A DNA stretch of 10,554 bases from Chitinophaga pinensis (GTDB lineage: Bacteria > Bacteroidota > Bacteroidia > Flavobacteriales_D > Crocinitomicaceae): assembly GCA_945870115.1 (NCBI GenBank), contig CAMBRH010000106.1:1-10554 (forward strand), written 5' to 3'. Below the pieces are notes generated by a model. That model was not told where the DNA came from. It saw nothing but the letters and a program-made list of their open reading frames with translations, and made no database searches. Positions 1 to 5,490 of this stretch are shown here, piece after piece; position 1 is the first letter of the stretch, and each line of letters starts with the position of its first letter. The position numbers and the translations under genes were made by a program.

Positions 1-1
1 T

Positions 2-1192
2 GATGCTTTGGGTTGTTCAGATACTTTAAATCCAGTAGAAAACATAACAATATTGTCACCATCAGCTTCGTTTACTGATATTAAAGAGTCAACAGCAGGA
101 AACATTGGTGGTGTATATAATTGTCCTCCAGTTGTAGTTGATTTTACAAGTACTTCTCAATCTGCTAGTCCTATTCAAAGTTATGCTTGGACGTTTACTT
201 CCCAAACTGGAACTGTTCCAGCACAAAATATTAGTACAAATATTGAAAATCCACAGGGTATTCAATATTTATTCCCTGGAATATATGATGTTCAGTTATC
301 AATTATAGATGCTGCTGGATGTATAAGTATAAAAGATACAAATGTTTTCTTGCAAATTGCTGGTCCATCTGCAAATGACAGTATTTCAAAAATATTAACA
401 TCTTGTGGGCAAACATTTGAATTTGAAGTGAAAGACCAAAATTTAGTTGATAGTTGGTACTGGGTTTTAGATGATGGAACGACTATCAATAGTGCTGATG
501 TTGCTGGAAATATCTTCCAACATACGTATCTTGGTGTTCAAACATATTCACCTGTTCTTCACGTTGTTGATGCTTTAGGATGTGATGTTGGTTATCCAGG
601 TGAAGCAATTGTTGATCCAAATGGTGTTTCTGCACAGTTTAATTACACACCTTTAACAGATATTAATTTAGGAACAACTGTAACTTTTGATCCTAGTGCT
701 TCAAGTTCTGCTTTTTCACCAATAACTGACTGGTGGTGGAATTATGGTGATGGTGCAACAGATTCATTAACAAATGGAAATAACACATCTCATTCTTATG
801 AAGTTGGTGATACAGTCTATGTTACTTTAACAGTTGAAAACGCTGCAGGTTGTACAGATAATTATATGTTGCCATTAGTAGTTGGAGTTAAATTTGATTT
901 CCCTAACGTACTTACAGGTTCAGGTTCAAATGGACCAAATGCAGATTTTGTTTTATTTGCAGATATCATGAAGGATTTCCAAATTACAATTGTTAATCGT
1001 TGGGGGAATGTTGTTCATGAAGGAACGCGTGATGCTGCTAAACCAAGGTTCTTATGGAATGGAATTGATGATAAGAGTGGTGAACTATGTAATGAAGGAA
1101 CATATTACTATCTTTTCTCAGGAACTTTAAAAAATGACGTAAAAGTTGATATTCATGGTTTCTGTACTCTAATTGGTACAACAAAACCATAG
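2..1192 (+). CDS. PKD-repeat secreted protein with type B T9SS sorting domain (3' part, 5' truncated by window)
   Basis: The reading frame is open from the first bases of the window (GAT at 2-4), so this is the C-terminal end of a longer protein; the TTG at 8 is not a real start. Visible are the tail of one PKD-like repeat and then about three more, roughly at nt 104-361, 362-616 and 617-883. They carry typical strand endings such as GIYDVQLSIIDAAGC and VYVTLTVENAAGC and the YGDG turn. From about nt 890 the frame encodes the gliding-motility-associated C-terminal (CHU_C, type B sorting) domain, with FPNV, NRWGNVVHE, LWNGIDDKSGELCNEGTYYY and a GFCTLI ending. In this family the domain directs export by the type IX secretion system to the surface or medium, and PKD repeats are usually adhesive or structural spacers. 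The catalytic or binding part, if there is one, lies upstream and cannot be seen, so the specific function is unknown. A terminator follows 21 bp after the stop. Confidence 0.9.
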   Translation, partial: DALGCSDTLNPVENITILSPSASFTDIKESTAGNIGGVYNCPPVVVDFTSTSQSASPIQSYAWTFTSQTGTVPAQNISTNIENPQGIQYLFPGIYDVQLSIIDAAGCISIKDTNVFLQIAGPSANDSISKILTSCGQTFEFEVKDQNLVDSWYWVLDDGTTINSADVAGNIFQHTYLGVQTYSPVLHVVDALGCDVGYPGEAIVDPNGVSAQFNYTPLTDINLGTTVTFDPSASSSAFSPITDWWWNYGDGATDSLTNGNNTSHSYEVGDTVYVTLTVENAAGCTDNYMLPLVVGVKFDFPNVLTGSGSNGPNADFVLFADIMKDFQITIVNRWGNVVHEGTRDAAKPRFLWNGIDDKSGELCNEGTYYYLFSGTLKNDVKVDIHGFCTLIGTTKP

Positions 1193-1213
1193 AGTTAACT
1201 TAAAATAAATTTT

Positions 1214-1247
1214 AAAAAGTGCTTATCGTTTGGTAAGCACTTTTTTT
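1214..1247 (+). terminator. Rho-independent terminator after the PKD/T9SS gene
   Basis: A perfect 12-bp stem pairs AAAAAGTGCTTA (1214-1225) with TAAGCACTTTTT (1234-1245), with an 8-nt loop TCGTTTGG and a run of seven T from 1241. It ends the upstream secreted-protein transcript. The loop also contains the TTTG proposed as the -33 element of the rnpB promoter. Confidence 0.9.
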
Positions 1248-1258
1248 ATGTACTTTTG
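1229..1258 (+). promoter_or_regulatory. Bacteroidetes-type promoter of rnpB
   Basis: A perfect TAnnTTTG box (TACTTTTG) is at 1251-1258, with TTTG at 1229-1232 as the -33 element and an 18-nt spacer. The expected start, a few bases after the -7 box, falls at about 1263, exactly where the P1 helix of RNase P RNA begins. That agreement supports both calls. The -33 element lies in the loop, and the spacer across the 3' arm, of the preceding terminator. Confidence 0.75.
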
Positions 1259-1262
1259 TTAC

Positions 1263-1646
1263 AAAGCAAATCAGCTGTCGCTGTTCCAATTTATTGGAAG
1301 AGAGGAAAGTCTGGGCAGTATAGAGCACCGTACTTCCTAACAGGAAGGATGTCAATTTAAAGATTGATTTACAGATAGTGCCACAGAAAGGAAAACTACT
1401 TTCCGCCTTGGCGGAGGGAAAAGGTGAAAAGGTGAGGTAAGAGCTCACCGTGTAATTGGTGACAATTACTGCAAGGTAAACCTTACGGACTGAAAGATCA
1501 TGTAAACTGGGGTTTGAGGGCGGCTCGCTCGACTCAGAGGGTAGATCGATTGATCCCAAGAGTGATTTTGGGACTAGAGAAATGACAGCTATTTAATTCG
1601 CTTTGGTGAATTGAAGATACAGAACCCGGCTTATGATTTGCTTTTA
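1263..1646 (+). ncRNA. rnpB: RNase P RNA, bacterial class A
   Basis: This is the catalytic RNA of RNase P, which removes 5' leaders from precursor tRNAs. The conserved core is readable: AGAGGAAAGTCTGGGC (1301-1316, CR I and the 5' strand of P4), GAGGTAAGAGCTCACCG (near 1434-1450), GGTAAACC (near 1475), CTAGAGAAATGACAGC (near 1574-1589), and ACAGAACCCGGCTTA (1619-1633, CR V and the 3' strand of P4). The ends are set by a perfect 11-bp P1 helix, AAAGCAAATCA (1263-1273) with TGATTTGCTTT (1634-1644). P3 is TTCCAA/TTGGAA (1284-1289/1294-1299). In P4, A1307-G1309 pair with C1630-U1632, U1310 is the universally bulged U, and C1311-G1315 pair with C1625-G1629. A T-rich tract (1642-1658) follows P1 at once and probably ends transcription. 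P4 contains one U.G wobble (U1312.G1628). Open frames here on the minus strand (1212-1559) and the plus strand (from 1611) are not genes. Confidence 0.96.
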
Positions 1647-1650
1647 TTTT

Positions 1651-1681
1651 TTTGTTTTATGAAAATTATGTCATATATTTG
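1651..1681 (+). promoter_or_regulatory. Bacteroidetes-type promoter of the lipoprotein gene
   Basis: TTTG (1651-1654) and TATATTTG (1674-1681, matching TAnnTTTG) are separated by 19 nt, the classic Bacteroidetes sigma spacing. Transcription should start near 1686-1688, about 16-18 nt before the ATG at 1704. This excludes the upstream in-frame ATG at 1659, which lies inside the promoter. The -33 element sits in the T-rich tract that ends rnpB. Confidence 0.75.
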
Positions 1682-1703
1682 TCTAACCAAAAATTTCACT
1701 ATT

Positions 1704-2183
1704 ATGAAAAATATCAAAAAAATCACAATTTTAGTATTTGCAAGTTCAATTTTATTGAGCTGCTCTTCAAAATCAAAGGAAAAAATTGAAAATGAAGTAA
1801 AAACACTTGAAGAAGAAAAGCCAATTCCAGTTTCAATTACAATTGATCAATTGGTTGGAACGTGGAAATATGCAGAAGTTAGAACACACGCACTTGAATC
1901 AGGTATTGCACCAATTGGCGAAGTCTTATTTGGTGTCTCAAAAGATTTCAAATCCTCATATGCAACAGAGGGAGAGGCGGAATTAGCGAAAAATTTAGCT
2001 GAAATCGGTACAGAATTTGTAATTGTTGATAATAAAATTTGTTCAGCAGATTCTAATGGCATTAAAGGTACTTCCTTTAGAATGGATTACGGATCTAATA
2101 AAGTTGCTGTTTATTTGTTAAACGAAAAAGAATTGGTTATTGAAAAAGGTCCAGTTTTCAGGTATTTTACTAAGGTTAATTAG
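1704..2183 (+). CDS. Small lipoprotein of unknown function (lipocalin-like guess)
   Basis: The 159-aa product starts MKNIKK, has a hydrophobic stretch (residues 7-18) and a lipobox LLSC with the acceptor Cys at 20. It should therefore be exported by Sec, lipidated, cut by signal peptidase II and anchored in a membrane. A charged tether rich in K and E (22-40) leads to a domain starting LVGTWKY (50-56), a motif often seen at the first strand of lipocalin-like proteins of Bacteroidetes. The rest alternates polar and hydrophobic residues and ends VFRYFTKVN. The ATG at 1704 is chosen because the signal sequence starts there and a consensus promoter lies just upstream; in-frame starts at 1611 and 1659 fall in rnpB or the promoter. 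I do not recognise a specific family, and the lipocalin link rests only on GTWKY. The next gene begins 44 bp downstream with no terminator between, so the two may be co-transcribed. Confidence 0.85.
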   Translation: MKNIKKITILVFASSILLSCSSKSKEKIENEVKTLEEEKPIPVSITIDQLVGTWKYAEVRTHALESGIAPIGEVLFGVSKDFKSSYATEGEAELAKNLAEIGTEFVIVDNKICSADSNGIKGTSFRMDYGSNKVAVYLLNEKELVIEKGPVFRYFTKVN

Positions 2184-2227
2184 AATCAAATTCTACATTT
2201 TTCATTTTTAACTCTTAGCTCTAAAAA

Positions 2228-2920
2228 ATGTTTGTTATAATTACTGGAGTTTCAAGAGGTTTAGGTTATGCACTTGCAAATGAATATTTGGTTAAAGGCA
2301 TTTCAGTTGTTGGAATTGGTAGAAATAATATAATTTCCCATCCTAATTATTCGTTCATAAAATGTGATTTAAGTTCTTGGAATGAAGTTGAAAACCTTGA
2401 AATGGATTTTCCTGCAAGTTCTGAATATTTATTGATAAATAATGCTGGAATTATTGAACCAATAAATCGCATTTCTGATCAGGAATCAGATTCTTCAGTA
2501 CGTATATTCCAAATTAACACGATTGCGCCAATTCAATTGATTCGTAAAATGAGTCAATTTTGCCCTGAGGAATCTAAATTAACAATTTTAAACATCAGTT
2601 CTGGTGCCGGAAGAAGAGCAATTCCTTCTTGGGCAAATTATTGTGCATCCAAAGCCGCTTTAGATATGTTTTCTGAAACATTTCAACTGGAAGAAATTGA
2701 AAAAGGCAAATTAACAAAAATTTATTCACTCGCTCCTGGTGTAATTGATACTGAAATGCAGTCTCTAATTAGAGCTAGTGATTCAGAAAAATTTTCTGCC
2801 AAAGATAATTTTTTAAATTTAAAAATAGAAAATCAATTAATTAGTCCCAATGATGTGGCACAAAAAATAATCTACAATTTAGAGTATAATGGATTTACTG
2901 AAGTGATTTGTCGCTTGTAA
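2228..2920 (+). CDS. Short-chain dehydrogenase/reductase (SDR), sepiapterin/benzil reductase-like
   Basis: The 230-aa product is a classical cytoplasmic NAD(P)-dependent SDR with a Rossmann fold. The cofactor-binding TGVSRGLG (TGxxxGxG) is at residues 6-13, CDLS near 46-49, NNAG at 71-74, and the active-site residues are N97, S125, Y138 and K142 (YCASK). The S-to-Y spacing of 13 is standard. APGVIDTEMQ (169-178) follows the usual post-catalytic PG motif. R10 in the glycine-rich loop and R32 after the second strand suggest, but do not prove, a preference for NADPH. The start MFVIITGVSRGLGYALA and the short length resemble YueD-type benzil reductases and sepiapterin-reductase-like SDRs; the substrate cannot be set from sequence. 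The start is fixed because the first strand begins at residue 2. The leader is A-rich. No promoter is evident in the 44-bp gap, so it probably shares the lipoprotein transcript. Confidence 0.92.
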   Translation: MFVIITGVSRGLGYALANEYLVKGISVVGIGRNNIISHPNYSFIKCDLSSWNEVENLEMDFPASSEYLLINNAGIIEPINRISDQESDSSVRIFQINTIAPIQLIRKMSQFCPEESKLTILNISSGAGRRAIPSWANYCASKAALDMFSETFQLEEIEKGKLTKIYSLAPGVIDTEMQSLIRASDSEKFSAKDNFLNLKIENQLISPNDVAQKIIYNLEYNGFTEVICRL

Positions 2921-3040
2921 TTTTTTTGGTCTTTAATCAACAGAATATACCTTTTAATCTAAAAATTTAATTTTTTGCCAACTTTTTAGTACTTTGGTGC
3001 GTTATTATACATAAAACTACAAAATTATAAAATCCAATTT

Positions 3041-5359
3041 ATGAATTCTCTTCTATTAAAAACAATTTCTTTTCTTTCATTTTTTATTTTCTCCAATTTT
3101 TATTTTTCTCAAATTGATAAAAATAATACAAGAGATGGTGAATCTGTTGAATATTGCATTACACACAAAAAAATGTTTGAGTTAAAGCAAAACTCAGCAT
3201 TTTTGCAACAGTTTATTGCTGAACAACAAAATTTATTAAACATTGAGCAACAAATTGCTTCAAAGAATAATCCTCAAAGGGTGATTTATAAAATACCTAT
3301 TGTTTTTCATATTTTGCATAATGGTGGTGTTGAGAATATTTCTAACGAGCAAGTATTAGATGCTGTAAGAATTTTAAATCGTGATTATAGATTATTAAAT
3401 TCAGATGCCTTAAATGTTCACAATGATTTCAAAGCAAGCAATCCAGCAGCAACTTGTAAACCAGCAGATATCGAAGTGGAATTTGTCTTGGCTACTAAAG
3501 CTCCAGACGGAACATGTTTTAATGGAATAACAAGAACCATTTCTGCTCTAAGTTTTAACGGTGATAATGGAAATGCTCAAGTTAATGCAATTGTTTCTGG
3601 AAACGATGTGTATAACGGTGAATGGGCCGGAAATAAATATTTGAACGTTTTTGTTGTTGCTGATTGTGGTGATGCAGCTGGTTATACCATGTTGCCAAGT
3701 AATTGGATAGGAACAGCGATGGATAATGGTATTTGGATTTTACATGATTACGTAGGTTCAATCGGAACTGGTGATGTTGGTACAGATAGAGCTTTAACAC
3801 ATGAAGTTGGGCATTGGCTAAATCTAGAGCATACTTGGGGGCCAAATAATAACCCTGGTAATGCAGCTAGTTGTTCTGATGATGATGGAGTTACTGACAC
3901 ACCAAATACAATCGGTGTAACAGCTTGTTTACTTAATGAAGCAACTTGTGGTCCTAGAGCAAACGTTGAAAATTACATGGATTATTCTTATTGTTCAAAA
4001 ATGTTTTCTGGAGGACAAAAAAATAGAATGCGTGCAGCACTTGTTTCTTCAACAGGAGGTAGAAATAATCTTTGGACAACAAATAATTTGATTTCAACTG
4101 GAGCTGATGGAGATGTTTATTTGTGTGCAGCAAATTTTTCTTCAGATAGAATGAAAATTTGTGCTGGGGAAAGCGTTCAATTTTCAGATTTGTCATTTAA
4201 TAATGTAACTAGTTGGAATTGGAGTTTTCCTGGAGCTTTGGTTACAAATTCATTTGAGCAACATCCGAGTGTTACATATAATACTCCTGGGGTTTATCAA
4301 GTTTCATTAACTGCTTCAGACGGAAGTACTTCTCAAACCAAAACTGTATCTACTTATTTAACTGTATTAGATACACTACTAAGCAGAAGTATCCCATTTT
4401 TGGATGGATTTGAAGATTATACAAGTTTAGAGACAAGCAATTACTGGGAAGTTTATAATCCTCAGAATAATGCAAAGTTTTCATTGTTAAGCGGAACAGG
4501 GCACACTGGAACTAAATGTGTCAAATTGGCAAATTTTGGTCAATCTGGAATTAATACAGATGAATTAATTGCTAATCCAGTAAATTTAACTGGGATTACC
4601 GCTGCAAGCAATGTCACATTATCCTTTAGATATTCTTACCGCAAAAGGACTACAACAACAGCTGAAAAATTACATGTTTTACTTTCTGGTGACTGCGGAG
4701 ATTCTTGGCTAATTAGAAGAACTTTTCAAGCGTCAAGTTTGGGTTCAACGGTTCAAGGATCAGCTTGGACACCAACAGACTCATCACAATGGGTTACAGC
4801 GCACATTACGAATACTTTGGCATCAAACTGGAACAAAAATTTTAGATATAAATTTAGATTTGAGGGAGAAAACGGTAACAACCTATATTTAGATAATATC
4901 AACATATATCCTTCAGGTCCAACAAATGGTTTGGTTGTAGGAACTCCAACTGTAGATGCTGATTTAGATGGCTACCCTTCCACAATTGATTGTAATGATA
5001 ATAATCCGTCCATACATCCAAATGCTGTTGAAATTTTAAATAATGGTATCGATGAAGATTGTAATGGCTCTGATCTTAATAGTGCAGGTTTGGAAGTTGG
5101 AGTTTTAAATTACTCATTTAACATTTTTCCAAACCCAGCTGATGAGGAAGTTTCTATTGAATATTCAGTAGCAAATTCACAAAAAACTGAAATTCAAATT
5201 TTTGATATAATGGGTAAACTATTAGTTCAAGAGTCAATCAATTCTATTACTGGAAATAATATTGTATTTATTGCAACTGATAAATTGGCTTCTGGAAGTT
5301 ATTTTGTTAAAGTACAAATAAATGGAAACGAATTAGTTAAACAGATTTCCATCAAATAA
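3041..5359 (+). CDS. Secreted M43 (pappalysin/cytophagalysin-like) zinc metalloprotease with PKD, MopE-type motif and type A T9SS signal
   Basis: The 772-aa product has a signal peptide (hydrophobic 4-22, probable cleavage near FS-Q at 23/24). A propeptide-like segment follows, then the catalytic domain from about 80. The zinc site is HEVGHWLNLEH (254-264): H254, H258 and H264 bind zinc and E255 is the general base. The Met-turn is NYMDYS with M313, followed by MFSGGQKNRM (321-330), typical of M43 enzymes. A PKD-like domain covers about 372-445. A jelly-roll or MAM-like region (about 451-625, starting FLDGFEDY) follows. An Asp/Asn- and Cys-rich MopE-type putative metal-binding motif is at 639-676 (DADLDGY, DCND, GIDEDCNG). 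The type A T9SS (Por) sorting domain is at about 693-772, with FNIFPNPADEEVSIEYS, LASGSYFVKV and KQISIK. It should be exported across the outer membrane and act on extracellular proteins. A terminator lies 19 bp after the stop; no convincing promoter was found upstream. Confidence 0.93.
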   Translation: MNSLLLKTISFLSFFIFSNFYFSQIDKNNTRDGESVEYCITHKKMFELKQNSAFLQQFIAEQQNLLNIEQQIASKNNPQRVIYKIPIVFHILHNGGVENISNEQVLDAVRILNRDYRLLNSDALNVHNDFKASNPAATCKPADIEVEFVLATKAPDGTCFNGITRTISALSFNGDNGNAQVNAIVSGNDVYNGEWAGNKYLNVFVVADCGDAAGYTMLPSNWIGTAMDNGIWILHDYVGSIGTGDVGTDRALTHEVGHWLNLEHTWGPNNNPGNAASCSDDDGVTDTPNTIGVTACLLNEATCGPRANVENYMDYSYCSKMFSGGQKNRMRAALVSSTGGRNNLWTTNNLISTGADGDVYLCAANFSSDRMKICAGESVQFSDLSFNNVTSWNWSFPGALVTNSFEQHPSVTYNTPGVYQVSLTASDGSTSQTKTVSTYLTVLDTLLSRSIPFLDGFEDYTSLETSNYWEVYNPQNNAKFSLLSGTGHTGTKCVKLANFGQSGINTDELIANPVNLTGITAASNVTLSFRYSYRKRTTTTAEKLHVLLSGDCGDSWLIRRTFQASSLGSTVQGSAWTPTDSSQWVTAHITNTLASNWNKNFRYKFRFEGENGNNLYLDNINIYPSGPTNGLVVGTPTVDADLDGYPSTIDCNDNNPSIHPNAVEILNNGIDEDCNGSDLNSAGLEVGVLNYSFNIFPNPADEEVSIEYSVANSQKTEIQIFDIMGKLLVQESINSITGNNIVFIATDKLASGSYFVKVQINGNELVKQISIK

Positions 5360-5378
5360 AATACATTTAAAAGAATTT

Positions 5379-5415
5379 AAACGCTTGTCAGGTTTTTTGG
5401 CAAGCGTTTTTTTTT
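5379..5415 (+). terminator. Rho-independent terminator after the M43 protease gene
   Basis: The stem is AAACGCTTG (5379-5387) with CAAGCGTTT (5401-5409), extended by a T.G and a C-G pair (5388-5389 with 5399-5400). The loop is AGGTTTTTT and the T run reaches 5415. It separates the protease gene from the sucA promoter. Confidence 0.88.
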
Positions 5416-5432
5416 GAATTTATAAGGATTAA

Positions 5433-5465
5433 TTGGCTTTTATATTCAGAAATTATGTAATTTTG
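5433..5465 (+). promoter_or_regulatory. Probable promoter of sucA-sucB
   Basis: A perfect TAnnTTTG box (TAATTTTG) is at 5458-5465, with TTG at 5433-5435 as a candidate -33 element. The 22-nt spacer is at the long end of what is reported for Flavobacterium-type promoters. A start near 5470 would leave a leader of about 20 nt before the ATG at 5491. Confidence 0.6.
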
Positions 5466-5490
5466 CTATTCCAAAAATTCTATTTGAAAC

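Noticed and set aside
1212..1559. 115-codon open frame on the minus strand
   Set aside because: It lies across the upstream terminator and the conserved core of RNase P RNA on the opposite strand; the RNA explains the sequence.
1611..1703. Upstream extension of the lipoprotein frame, with starts at 1611 (TTG) and 1659 (ATG)
   Set aside because: The segment encodes the 3' end of rnpB and the lipoprotein promoter, and the signal peptide begins naturally at the ATG at 1704.
2977..2997. Possible promoter for the M43 protease (TACTTTGG at 2990-2997)
   Set aside because: The -7 box is one base short of TAnnTTTG, and the only nearby TTTG (2974-2977) is about 12 nt away, too close. Kept out of the feature list.
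3582..3845. Minus-strand open frames at 3582-3845 and 3954-4196
   Set aside because: They are antisense to the metalloprotease catalytic domain and have low-complexity compositions rich in H, Q, L and K expected from reverse reading of AT-rich coding DNA.
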